Assembly: GCF_902459465.1 (NCBI RefSeq)
Contig: NC_047077.1
Span: 3,782,001-3,846,000, forward strand
DNA from: Asterias rubens
Taxonomy: Eukaryota; Echinodermata; Asteroidea; Forcipulatida; Asteriidae
DNA: 64,000 bases
Reading direction: 5' to 3'
Positions 32,701 to 46,945 of the stretch are shown here, in pieces. The notes below the pieces were generated by a model. The model ran no database searches. It worked only from the letters and a program-made list of their open reading frames with translations, and was not told the DNA's origin. The first letter of the stretch is position 1. Every line of letters starts with the position of its first letter. A program made the position numbers and the translations under genes.

Positions 32701-35700
32701 TGTTCCGTGTCTGTATTATGTATTGTGTGCATAGCCTTGCTTCTAATTTAAACCTTTCATTTGGTGTGATTTTACTCTTTCAGTTATTCGCTGAGTCCAA
32801 AGATGAAGTTGGACTTGTTCTGTTTGGTACAGAGGGAACTGCTAACCATTTGTCCGATGATGGATATGAAAAGATCACTGAAGCACGACCTGTAGCCCCT
32901 GTGAATTTAGACTTGATTAAACATATCAAGACCGACATCAAACCGGGACCACAGTCTGCTGATTGTATCCTTAATACATCTATAGGCAAATCCATTAAAT
33001 CATTGACATGGTCTTAAAGGCAGTGGACACTATTGGTAATTACTCAAAATAATTGTCAGCATTAAAACTTACTTGGTAACGAGCAGTGGAGAGCTGTTGA
33101 TAGTATTAAACATTGTGAGAAACGGCTTCCTCTGAAGTAACATAGTTTTTGAGAAAGAAGTAATTTTCCACGAATTTGATTTCGAGACCTCATAATTAGA
33201 TTTTGAGGTCCCGAAATCAAGCATCTAAAAGCACACAACTTTTCTCGCAACTTCATTGACCAATTTTGTGCATATGTTGAGATACACCAAGTGAGAAGAC
33301 TGGTCTTTGACAATTACCAAAGGTGTCCAGTGTCTTTAATAGAAAAGACCTTGACTCATTTCAAACATCATCCTAGGATTTGTTTCCAAATAATGATCTT
33401 ACTTCTTGTAGCTCTACATACGGCTTCCGTTAGTTTTCGTTGCTATTGTTGTAAATACTGTGTAGAAATCAATGAGTTGACTTGAAGATTAGCTTACATA
33501 ATGTTTGCAATCATTGTTGGGTTGAGGCAGGCCTCAACTTTTAGCTTCAAAGGGGCAAGCCCACTTGGCCTTAAAAGCTCCAAAAAAGAAAGGGGCACCA
33601 AGGCCAACTGAAAGGGCACACAGGCCATTTTCAAACCTTTATTTGTTGATTATTATGTTATACTTTCCACTGATTTCAAGATGGTGGTCAACTTTCCAAC
33701 CCATATTTATTTCATTGTTGCTGTTTACATGCTCCATTGCCGTGCAATTGAATTGAGGACTCAAGAATGACTTGTATCTCCAAACTTGATTTGGAACTAA
33801 CTGACGTTTTAGCCATACAACTAGTGATCCTTGCTAATAATTGTTGATATATTCTGTTTGAGAATGCTGTGGCTGTGTGGGCTCAACTCCCATATAAGTA
33901 GTTCGGCTGTAGATTGTTTTCTGCAGGAATCTGCTGAATCATAGAGTAAGGACAGAGAGAATGTACTGATTATTGTATTTTGATAGTGCTTGTGACACAT
34001 AATTGTTGGCAACAATGGTTTGATGACCTGCTGGAGGCCTCAAGTTTTTTTTATTTGTTATTAAAAAATAATAAAAGAATTAATTAATTGGTACAACTTT
34101 TTACATAACCTCAATAATTTTTTTAAGCTAAATCCTCTTCTTTTGTTTTTAAAATGAATAACTTAGAGTTATTATAATTGTCTTGGTGAATTCCTTAATA
34201 AGTATTTGTAGATGTCGATGCACTTATTGTTGCAATGGATCTTTTGAAGATGTTAACACCTAATAAGAAGTTTACAAGTTTGCGTCTGCTACTTTTCTCT
34301 GATCTAGAAGGACAGTTCAGTGATGATAAACTACAAACAGTCATTGCTGGCCTAAAAAACATGAAAGTACAGGTGAATTTCATGTAAGTTACACACTCTC
34401 ATCTTATAATGACATGTACAGTACATAATGCAGTAATTCCTCACCATACATACCAATTTAAGCCTGGTTCATACTTCCTGTGATTGCTTCGTGCGAAGCG
34501 AATTTCTCTGCTTCACAAAGGGAAATGGAGCATGTACCGCTTGTTGTGTCACATTTATTCGCTTTGCATTCGCAGGAAGTATGAACCGGGCTTAACAATG
34601 TGTGGGTCAGGTACTGTACCTTTCATTAATTAAATACCCCAGACAGATTTGCTACTACTATTGGTGGAGAGCACGTTCTGTGGATGTGTTTAATTGTGTG
34701 ATATAAACATGGCTAAACGTGTTTAAACAATATGCGTGGTGTGCAAGCTTTACGCTTGATGCTAATTTACGCATAATGAAATAAATATACCGGTAATCAA
34801 TGTTCAACTAAGTTCGCCCACACGTACGAGCGTCGCGTGCATTTCGATGCTTCGTGAAACAGAGTAGATCACAAGAACTGCCTGAAAATTTACACACAAT
34901 TTTTGATAGATTTTCAAACATTTCTTTGCTTTTAAACAAAAAGGGCATTTACATGTTGAATGTGAATAAAAATGTAGTGAACAGTCTTGAACGTTAGTTT
35001 AAAACTTTAGAGGGCCATGGCCGTGCGATAATGAACCTTGCCTTTGGCTTGGTCCTTATCACACGGCGACCCTGCCAGTTTTAAACGAATGTTCTAGACC
35101 TTTAATAGACCCATTGTATATGGAGTCACTCGCAAAAGGGAGGCAGATCATTGGACAATAGCTGTTCTCTGTACGTAAAAACGTGCGCGTGATCCAGCGT
35201 ACCTGTACAATTTGCGTTATGCAAGGGGGATCTACTGATCTTTTTACACAATACAGAATGCGCCTCAGAATGCGCGTAATTTGGGGTGTCAACTCTCTTT
35301 TGTTCATGTTTGTATACATCCAAAATGACACCCAAGATAGGCACATGTGAGTACGCTGGGCGTATTGCAAGGGGTCTATACCGCTCTTATATTTCCTTAA
35401 TCTTTACAGTGGACCCAAGTTTGAGGATGAGGATGAGGAAGAGGGAGGAGATGATAATGGACCATCAACAAGTGATGGAAGGAGCACCAGTAGCAACAGG
35501 AGGACAGCAGACAAAGCTAAGACACCACAACAAAGAGCGGGAGAAGCTTTAATCAAACACATCTTAGATCAAGTGGATGGAGAACACTACTCATTCAAGT
35601 AGGTCAACAACGAACCATTTGATTATACATTATACAATTGTTGCACGCTGTGACGGGGTCCATGGCGTTTTGTACACCCGAGGGGGAAAATAGCACCCGA

Positions 35701-38700
35701 GGCAAAGCCAAGGGTGCCATTTCCCCCACTTTTTCCAAAAGCAAATATTTGAAATCTGACTGGATGGGGTCATCACAGTTTTGTCAATTGATCCTTCTTA
35801 TTTTATTTTAAAGAAGTCAATAGTTTCATACAGCTTTATACGGAATACTCGTGGGTATGTTTTATTTATTTTCATTTAAAATTATGCCCGTGTTATACCT
35901 GTTTATGAGAGTTGTGTTTTCATTTAATCTTTTAAAAAGACTCTGCTAGGGTTGGGCGTCAGGCCACTTTGGCCCTTTTCACACCACAAAGTCAAACTAG
36001 GGTCCTTGGTCATGGGCGCCAGTTGTCTTGACCAAGGAAGGTTGTCAAACTTGAACAGGACCTTTCACACGGCACACAAACCAATGTCCCATGTCTCAAA
36101 AATTGTTTATTGTCCGTTTCACTGTTATCCACACAGCTATCATAAAATCGCTAATGTATGTGTTGGTAACCAATAATTTTCTGTGTCGTGAATTGGCCCC
36201 TTTAAAAAGATACTGTTTTGGTCATAACTATGATGAAGAATAACGTGTAGGTGTGATCTATGCTCGAGACATTCATTCCGACCACCAAATTCTAAGGACA
36301 GAAAAAAGAACAATTGTTAAAAAACTGGGGAGTGCAGATTCTTACCACTCAATGTTGTCATAATTCTGGCACGCATTCCTATTTTTTGGCCTGCTGAAGT
36401 TTTCTATAATCCACATTGTTCTTGACCATGAAACTTGCCAATCAAATGCTACTGTATCATCTCCATTATCATCTTGTTGTTCTGAATGGTCGACACAATT
36501 GGTTCACCAAGCAGGAAGCTCACAACAATTGTTGTAGTAGTCGTGTTGGCACATTTAACCGAGTTGTCGGTAGTTGAAAAACGATAGTCGTGACTTTGCT
36601 TAAAAAATCAAAAGTCACTTATAAAGCTACAAAAAGGAGGGCCAAATGCTTTGCCAAAGATGATATGAGACATGTGTACGTTAAAATTGATTTCTTGTCT
36701 TTTTGCAGTGAGACGTTGCCTCTTCTAAGCGTATTTGAAAAACGTGCAGTTAAGCAAACAGCTTGGAAGTGTATGCTTGAGATTGGCACTGATTTCAAAG
36801 TACCGGTTTGCGGATATGTGAAGGTACATGCATGATCATATTATTACTGCTTTAATGTTAAGTTATATCAGTGGTTAAATGGAACACATCCTTCTTACTT
36901 TTTTGCTCGAGATTTGTCTTCTTCCTCATCTTCTTCTATGCAACTCTGTTCTCCAGAATAAATCAAGATTGAAATTGAATTTGACATTGAAACTCATCAG
37001 ACAGTTGAACCTCAGTATCAAGGTGGTAACATGATGATGACATGATGAAAAGAAAACCTCCTGAATTACATCTTGGGTTTCTACAGTCTGTGGTCATCGG
37101 AATGGTCTTTATTAACCCTTTTCGTGCTACGGGCGTAAACGTTTATTCTGCATATTTGCACCCAAAACAACATGTTATTTGTTTTGTATACAATCAAGCT
37201 TTCTTTTGACCTGTGACATCCATCTCGGAAGATTTTCGCAGTTTCTAACGTTGGAGATCAGAGTTTCAGGATGTTTTGGCCAACATAAACCGCATACATT
37301 TCAGTCACATACATTTTGTACATTACATTAACGGTACAGTTACTCCGATGAAAGCTCAGGGTAAATGTCACCGAAGACTGTTTTGATGTTTAGGCCATAG
37401 GTTAATTCGTCAAGGCAGTCGTCCTAAATGTCAGCACTGTTTTCCGCTAATAAAGACACACTTTTCAAACTCACAAGTGTGTTAACACCTGCTATTGGGA
37501 ACCTTGCGTTTCTTATTTTGGTAACGGCTCTTATTGGTTTTGTACATAATTTCCAACTTGGGACCTACATGTACACCCAACCGGGGACCCAATTGTCCCC
37601 TTGTTATAAGTCCCTGCTTCGAATGTGTATTCCTACTCGCATAGCCCTTGAACTTTTAGCTCTGCAGCAATAATGGCATGGAATTTAGACATAGTTTGAT
37701 TGAACAAAAAGGAAAAGACATTTTAATCGGGAACTTTTCAAATATCCAGTGTGATATCACCAAATTCGCAGTGACAACTTTGAAATTGTAAATTTTAACA
37801 TTTTTTAATTACATTTGTTAATCAATTTTTCCGGATAGATAATATTGATAAGCCATACAAATGTGATTTCAATTTGAACTTTTCATTCAGTTCAAAGGGG
37901 AAAAGGTAAAATGTCATAAATTGATGCTATCATTGTTCTATGACATGAATCACCTTGTTTTTAGTATTTAAACATCGAATGAATTTCTTGTTTCTATTTT
38001 TATTTTTGGAAAGGTTAAAAAGAGTACCCAAAAATCTTGGAAAACCATGTATATGAAAGGAAAAGGAAAGGAATATACCCCGAAGACAATACGCTCCCAA
38101 CATCTGAACAATGATGAAGAAACGGAGGTAGAGACTCAGGAGATAGTGGAAGGTAAGTAAACAATCATAAAGACATTCAGGTATCATATGAAAATACCCC
38201 TAAATGAACTCACAGTACATTTATAGATGTGGATACAGATGAGATACTTTTATCAGTATGAAGTTTATTTGTGTCTACCTATTCATTGTTTATGAAGGCC
38301 TACCCTTTGCTTATTTTCTGCATGCATTTCTTCATGTATTTCCACTTCACTGTTTCACTTAGTTACCTGTTCATGTTTGTTGTGTTGTCATTTAGCCTTC
38401 GAGAAAGACTCTGCTAGGGTCGAAACGTCAGGCCATTAACTATTTTTTGCATTTAGTCCATTCGGTTGGTAAATTGTAATAACAGCTAATTCTATTTTCT
38501 TATCTCTGTACTTTTAAACCATTGACTGATGAGCACTTGTTATGTGTTTGTATGGAATAGATCGATCCAGTAGGCTCCGCCCACGACGCACGTGTGAGCG
38601 AGAACAACTGTGGCTCTCCAATGCCTTTCTGCACAACTCTGCCGCGCGCGCCAAGATATGCACACGCATGTCGGACCTTATTTGGCGGACCTTCGTTGCG

Positions 38701-41700
38701 TTGTGATTGGTCAATATGCAATGGGGCGGAGCTTAGTGGATCGGTCTGTTGAACCCATACTGGTTGTGGCAGTGTGGCTTCTTTATTTGTGTAACTTCCC
38801 AATTTGAAGACACTTTTGCTTTTTCTTGTATTGCTTCTGCAGGGCATCGCTATGGTAATGACATTATACCAATTTCTGAAGAAGATAAAGTTAACATGGG
38901 GTACAAACCTCCCGGTAAACTGATGCAAGTGCTTGGCTTTACTAAACAAGAAAACGTGAGTATATAACCACGTAATGTAGTGTTGTTTAATTTCGTTTAA
39001 AGCCATTGGACACTTTTGTTAAACAGTATTTTCCAAAGGCCCACACTTCGTGTATCACAATTTATAAAATAACAAACCTGTGCAAATTTAGGCTCAATCT
39101 GTCATCGGAGTCGGGAGAAAATAACGGGGAAACCCACCCTTGTTTCCGCATGTTACACCGTGTCATGACATGTGTTTACAGTAAATCCGTAATTTCGTTA
39201 TGGAGAATTGATAATTGTTTTAATGTTTTCTCAAAAAGTAAAGCATTTCATGGAATAATATTTCAAGAGAAGTCTTTCACCATTACCTTCTGTAAACCCT
39301 GTAAGTTATTTGTAAATCTGTGAACTTTTTTTTTTTTTGTTCCGAAAGTGTATAATGGCTTTATGGTTGTTAATTTTTCATCCAGTTGTTTGATTGTGGC
39401 AAATGCTGTGACAACTCTCATACGAGGTATTATACATTTGACACTATAAGTTATCACATATTTATCTTCAAGCAAACTTGGCGCATGACATAGGGTAGTG
39501 ATATTAGCCGTGCAATATAGGTTTTTATCACCACTCCATTCTGCGAATCTGATTTAAGGATTAGCACATACTTGAAGATAAAATTTGTTATCGCATCTGC
39601 GTCCCATATCCAACTCGGCCTGGATATGAGACGCAGAAGCGCCATATTTTTCTTTATTCCACTTGCGCTTGTGTGATAACTTATAATGATTGATATTAAT
39701 TTGCTGTACGCAGATCAAGTGGCATCAACAACTTGGTAACAGTGTTTACTGCTTCATAGCTGACCCTGGTGATCAGCATAGTAGTGTAGCAATGTCAGCT
39801 ATCATTAATGCATTGTATGAGACCAACTCTGTAGCTATCGTCCGCAGAACCTACTCAGTGAGAAGTAACCCTCGTCTTGCCTGCCTCATTCCTCACATTA
39901 AGGCTAAATATGAGGTTGGTATTTTATCATAACCCAATTTATTTCCAAACAAATTGAATCTTACATATCTCATTTGTTAAATAAAATTCAGTCAGCTTCA
40001 AAAAAGGAGTAAAGCTCAATTTTAGAGTAATTTGACACTAAAATACAGATAGTTTGCATTTTTTTGGGCAGCAGTTATATGGAGATATAAAAACCTGTGT
40101 TTTTTCTAGGGTTTTAATTTTGCCATTTTGGCTGCACAGTACATGTAGCTATGTAGAGGAGAAAGACCATGCAGATAACTGGACATTTCTATTGGCTGTT
40201 GAATTTCCAGATAGTGTGTAACAATTTTGTTCACTTGCCGATTTTGCCCTATTGCCAGCACTGTGCAAAGTATTGAAAATCACAGAAGAAACTACGTTGG
40301 TTGTCAGCGGTGTGCCAATGGGCAGTGAAATGTTTGTTGCTCATTATTTAAGTATCAAGAATACATGTTTGTATCAAGAATAAATGATGCAAACATGTAT
40401 TGCAAAGTGGATTGCAAATTTGCGATCCACTTTTTTAAAATTGCATAGCAAATCATCAAAATTGCGTCCAAAAAGTTTGATGTAAAAAAGGAGAAATTGT
40501 TCACTTATAATGCAACACACATAGATACTTGTCATTTTGTTTGAACATGTTCTGCATGTGCTCCAAAATGTAGTATTGGGTAGGCAGATCCAATATGCAT
40601 AAATATTGGCTGCTTTGCAGTCTTGTTTAAAAAGAAAATAATTTTTTGTGGAGGCTGTTAAACTTATTGATGAAAACTTAGCTGGGTTAATTTTCATATG
40701 GTTACTAAGGGTCCTCGATCCCTTGAACTTAATCATTTGAACTTAAATGCAGGACTTGATTAATTACAGTATAATTTTTTTTTAAAGGAAATTTTAAATT
40801 AAGTTGTGATGTTCTTAATTTTATTCAGAAAATGTACTAATCCTATCCCATTTAGAGTTTGCTGTATGTCGAGCTGCCATTTATGGAAGATATTCGACAG
40901 TATACATTCTCATCTCTGAATGCAAATAAGAAGACCAAGTTAACCGGTGAGTTTACATTACTATACTGTATTATCTTCAAACGAGAATTGTTTGGGCCAT
41001 CCGACTCTTTAGATCATGGTCCTTTAATGGCTGTTTGATGTGACACACTAACATGTGTAAAACTCAAGCTACAAAGTGTTTTGTAATCTCTAGCGGTTTT
41101 GGGCAGTCCAGTGAGTAAATGGCTGGGCGTTCTCAGGCGGTACAGTGACTATAAAGGGTTCAGGGCAATTTGTTTTGCTAGTTCACACGGCCGTTCCGTA
41201 TATCCAAAGTTAATACACTCCAATCAGTGTACAGACTCTCTGGACACTGACTGCTTTATTTACTGCTACCTCGTTATTTCATTATTAGATGAGCAAGTTA
41301 GTGCTGTTGATGATCTTATTACAAGCATGGATCTGATGAAGGCAGATGTGTAAGTCACTTTTTATTTCATCTCAATCTTATAACAATAACATTTATTTGG
41401 GCAAAACATTCACAAGTACATGTACACGGGATACGATCCGTGTCATGTGGACCGACCGTTTCACACTACAACTTTTCAACATGGTGTTGAATCCGGATGA
41501 AACAAACAACACCTAATCAAATAAAGTATCATTTATAAATACCTCAAACAGTTTCGCTACTCCTATTGGTGGAGAGCGCGTCATGTGGGGGTGTTTAAAC
41601 GGTTTATAATGACCAGCTGGAGCTGTTAAGAGCATGTTGTTTTCAGATACGTTTGTGCTGGTTAGCCCACAACCTTGTTCCCAGGAGTAATCAATCTCGC

Positions 41701-44700
41701 CAAGCCATTTAAGCCCATGAATACGAGGATGCATACACGCACGAATGCATATCCGAAAACTGTCTCAGTCATAAAAATGCAACACATGTGCAGAGCTCAA
41801 GGACGTCGGAAAATGGATAAGTTTTACAGCGTTTCATACTTTATCACGCCTTTATCGCACGGCCACGACCCTGCAAGGTTTTAAACGACAGTTTCAGAAC
41901 TCGTCGCTACCCATTTATTCCCTTATAAAACTGTGACCAAAAACTAAATGTTTTTGAAAGACTTAGAAATAAAGTTTTCTGATATTTATTGAACAGAGAC
42001 GAAGAAGGAGGCTGCCAAGAAGCTGTCAAACCTAAACTAAACTTCAATCCTTACTATCAGAGGTTATGTCAGGTAAGTAAACTAAAGATTACATTGTTAA
42101 CGCCAAAAGCCAGTTTAAAAAACCTGTCTTTGCATTTCATCTTGATACAACCCCATTGGTATTAATAAAACATTCATAAATACCTCAGACAGTTTTGCTA
42201 TTCCTATTGGTGGAGAGCAAGTCACGTGTGGGTGTTTCAACGGTTGATAATGACCAGCTGGAGCTCTGTTTATAACCGTATGTTTTCAGATACTACGTGC
42301 TAGTCTTGAAAGGTTGAAATGCAAAGAGTTGTTTTGTTACTCTCTCTCTCTTAATGTTTAAGTTGATGGCATTTAATAAGCATTAAGTTCAGCGGGTCCT
42401 GGGTGCGGGTGAGGAACCTTTTCTACCCAGTCCTCAATCCATGTGTAGACCGGAGCCCACGACGAACACAGCGGTGCAAATAATTTACTAACTGAGTCAG
42501 TTTTTCAGAGACTATTTATTTGTATTTATCTTTTTTCAAGTTTTGTTATAAAGTTATTATTTTGCATGTGGTAATGCAGCGTGATATTGTTGCTTGTTGA
42601 CAGTGTTTAATGCATAGAGCTCTGAATCCTGACGACCCGTTGCCTCCTCTACCATCTGATGTTACGGCGTATCTACAACCTCCCACTGCAGTAGCTGCTC
42701 AATGCCAGTCAGAGGTCAACAAGATTAACAACTTATTCAAACTGGAACGAATAAAGAAACAGGATACAGCAACTGCAGATAGCATTTGGAAGGACAGGTA
42801 CAAAACATAGTGTGTTAATACAAAAAGGTTTTTAAACACATCAAGGAATAAATAGAATGTTTGTTATGAATCATCTGAATGTCAACAATAGGAGACTTTT
42901 GGACGCTAGGTGGCAGCAGACTTACTAGGTAAATTTCCATTGTTTACATGGTTCTGAGCATGCGCATATAACCCAGAACAATGGATTTACCTGGTAAGTC
43001 TGCCGCCACCTAGCATTCCTAAAGTCCCCTTTTAACATTAAAATTACACGGTTTGGAGAAAATGATAACAGAAAGCTTACCTTAAAATATTATTTGCTGA
43101 AGTGCTACATTTTTTTAATAGATTATAGTACAACATTGTCACGAAAAAAAAATCAGCTTTAATATTTTAATGTACCATAAATACTCAAACTCGTAAAAAC
43201 TAGGTGTGCTGAGTAAATCAGTCTGGTATCAATTCAATATTATAGCAATAAGCCATTATTTGCGAGTTCAATGACTTAATGGATAGCAAGATGCTGCTTA
43301 AATTTGAATTTCTGAGACTATGAAGATAGTTTCTTTGCCGGATCTGATCCACCATTTGCCTGATTCATCAACTCTTCTCGCAAGGTGGATTGAAATTGCA
43401 AGATCTTGAACCGGGTCTGATCCGGCAATTTTATGTTTAAACTAGCCCTTAATCCAAATTGCTGGATCTTGAGCCGGGTCTGATCCAACAATTTTGCGTT
43501 TACATTATTTGTAATCAACATTGCCAGATCTTGAACCAGGTCTGATCCACCTCTCTGGATCTAGTGTAAACGGGGTCCAGCTAGGCTAGGAAATCAAAGC
43601 TAAAACAAGAGAGATTGAACTGGGGAGTCAATAAGGGCCATATCAACTCTACAAAGAGGTTTCTTTCACTATCTGCATTATAAGCTGTGTATGTGGTTGC
43701 GGTGATTTCCATGTTTATTTCCCCATTTTTTATTAAAAGTGGCTTTAATTCCTGCCTAGCCAGGTACAAATTCACATCTCATAATGAATGATAAAAATGA
43801 GAATATTAAAAATAATGTTTAAGTGAACACTGCACATGTTCCCGGTTGTCGAGGAGCCTTTTGAAGATTGTCCGACTGCTTTGAGGAACCATGAAATAAA
43901 TTGTGGATTGATTAGTGAATTAGTGTCTAGATAAACTAACAAGCTTGGTTTTTCTTCCTTCCCATAGTAACATTGATACAGAAGGTCCTTCAAGCAAAAG
44001 ACCACGTCTTGACGATGGAGGAGACTTCAGTATGGCAGGCATGGCTAAAGGGGCCGTCACTAAGGTACAACAGGGACCACTCCCTTCTTATGGTTATATA
44101 TTGTAATATTGTCTCCTGACGATGACTAGAGCAAGCTAGTCGAAACGTTGAGACCAATTTCAGAACTGACTCCGCGGCAGTACAGTTAATTACGATCCTA
44201 TAAGCTAAAGTAGTAGTCCAGTCTAATTTCTATACCATCCGCCCTGGTAATAGTTAAAAGCAGGACAGTTCTTTTCAGAACTGAGAAGTCTCCCGAACCT
44301 CCGATTATCTACTCCACGGCAGTAGAATAAAGCAAGACAGTTCCCTAAGAACAACTCTACCTGGCAAGTAGATACACACATGGTGTTACCGCAAACCATA
44401 TATACATTGATACCTCACCATGCAATGCCTCAAATCCTGATATTGTAATATTGCAACCGATACAATAGTCCCAAAATAACTCAATGAAAAGCAGCACAAG
44501 TTACATCGACAACTTAATTATGCATCACTTTGCAGCATCACATTTTCATAAATACCTCAGAAAGTTTTGCTATTCCTATCGGTGGATAGCGCGTCACATG
44601 GGTGTGTATAAACCTTTGTTTATTACCTGTAAAGAGTGTTAATTCATGGGCGTGACACGCGACCTTGCACCTGTTTCTATAAAACAGTTTCTTCATTCCT

Positions 44701-46906
44701 ATTGGTCGAGAGCAACAGCTGAAACAGTTGTGCCACATCACGCGATACGTGCGACGCGCACAGCGTTCCTTTATAAGGAGTTGTTTACCCGAGGGTCGCG
44801 GAGGGCTTTACCATTTCATAGCTGGAGGGGTGTTGTGTTGAAAGAAATCATTTAACAATTAAAATTTTTGCATTTATTTTACTTTTTGACCAAGAAGTGA
44901 TGATGTTTTTGCCCGAAAAGGTATTTATGAATGGGAATCAAAGTGTGTTGAATCGATTTTCAACTAGTGGTTCTTTATAATTTACCTCAACTTCGTCTCG
45001 GTAAAATTATCAAGAACCAGGCCTTGTCGGGATTAAACCAATATTTAAGTGTTGATGCAACTCAAAAATCTTGCATATTTGTAGGTAGGTATGAAAATCT
45101 GCGCCACCAATTATTATAAAAGTAGCTCATGACAACAATACACAATGGAATGTCTAGACATGTTAACACCACCATTTAAAAAAAATAATATTATCAGACT
45201 TTGGCGTGCGTCTCAATGAATCTTTCTATACACGCCTTCTGGCATTCACTGGTTAAAATGCTAGCTGGTTCATGAAAGATGTTCAAAGAGTTGTAATTGA
45301 ACATTCATAAATACTCCAGACAGTTTTGTTTTTTCCTATTGGTGGAGAGCGCGTCACGTGGGGTGTTTAAGCGGCTGATGAAGACACAGCTAGAGCTGTT
45401 TAAGACTGACTGGCTTCGTGTTTTTGGCACACAAGCTCATGCCGGTTTTAAACCTACATAATCATTATTACAAAGTCCATGTAAATGTAATGCAGCTAAA
45501 CATGCAACTTTGTGGGGTGCAGTGTTATAGCTAGCCAGAGATCTCAAGCCAAGTATTGTTTATGTAACAAACTTTATTTGTTGATCCTGTAAAGGTTTGA
45601 GCAAACACTGAGAAGTTCCTGTTTCTAAAAAGAGTTAAAATCAAGCATTTAATGCAGCTATATTGAGCTGTATACTCTGTATCCTTTTTGTTTTAGATTG
45701 GTACTGTAGATCCTATTGGTGATTTTAAGGCCATGATCAGCCAGAAGGATGAACATCATGTCAAACAAGGTAAGAATGGCTTTTAAGACTCAATGTGACT
45801 AGAAAATTCTCCTGAAGTAATTTTTCACGAATTTGGTCTCATAATCAAGCATAAAAGCACACAACTTCTTGTGACAAGAGTTTTTTTCTTTCTTGATATC
45901 TCGCAACTCCGACGACCAATTGAGCTCTAGTTTTCAAAAGTTTGTTATTTTATGCATATGTTGAGATGCACCAAGTGACAATTACCATTAGTGTCCAGTG
46001 TCTTTAAGGAACCTGGGAATAGGAGTTCTGTAACTAGTTCAATGTGGCTTTTCCCAACGTTTTACAGTACCACCCACCATCCAGTACCACCCAAAATATG
46101 TTGATATTTTTAAATACTTTCTGAAACGCAGCATCTTTTGTTAAAATGGCTAATGTTATGTTGTAGCAAATGTTTAAAGGAATGGGTAGTCAATTTTGAT
46201 TAGGGAGAAATACCTAAAGTTAACAAACACAAATTAATCTGAAACAGTTGCTTGCATGAGATCTTGTAACGTATTGTGTGTTTTTATTGCAGCTTCAGAT
46301 CAAATGCAGGATGGCATTAGCAAGTTGATTCATGATTCATTTGGTTCCCAATTCTACAGTAAAGCAATGGATTGCCTCAAAGTGTTTAGGCAAGAGTTAA
46401 TCAAGGTATACAGTTTGATATGCTTCTTCAATTCATAAATACACACAAATCACTGCATCGGGTTAATAGCAATTCAATTCAGACTTTTGTTTGGTTCACT
46501 TTAATTCCAACTTGTACCATTGGAAAGCAAACTAAGCTGAAAGAAAGAATGTCAGTTTGGCACTGTACACTTTTACTCACAATAATTTTTAGCATAGAAA
46601 CTTACTTGGTAACAGTAAATGGAGAGCTGTTGATAGTATAAAACATTGTGAGAAACGGCTCCTTAGTTTTTGAGAAAGAAGTAATTTCTCACTAAAACAT
46701 TTGATTCAAATTTGAGGCTCAAGCATCTGAAAGCACACAACTTGTGTTTTTTCTTCCATTATTCTCTCGCAACTCTAGACGACCAGTTGAGTTCAAATTT
46801 TCACAGGTTTGTTATTTTATGCATACATTGTTGAGATAATCAAGTGAGAAGACCGGTCTTGACAGTTACCAAAGGTGTCCAGTGCCTTTAACTGGATTTT
46901 CTAGAT

Positions 46907-46945
<39 letters not shown>

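Noticed and set aside
38500-39006. 168-codon minus-strand frame
   Set aside because: It overlaps a Ku80 exon (38843-38955) on the other strand and an inverted-repeat element; no motif or homology is visible.
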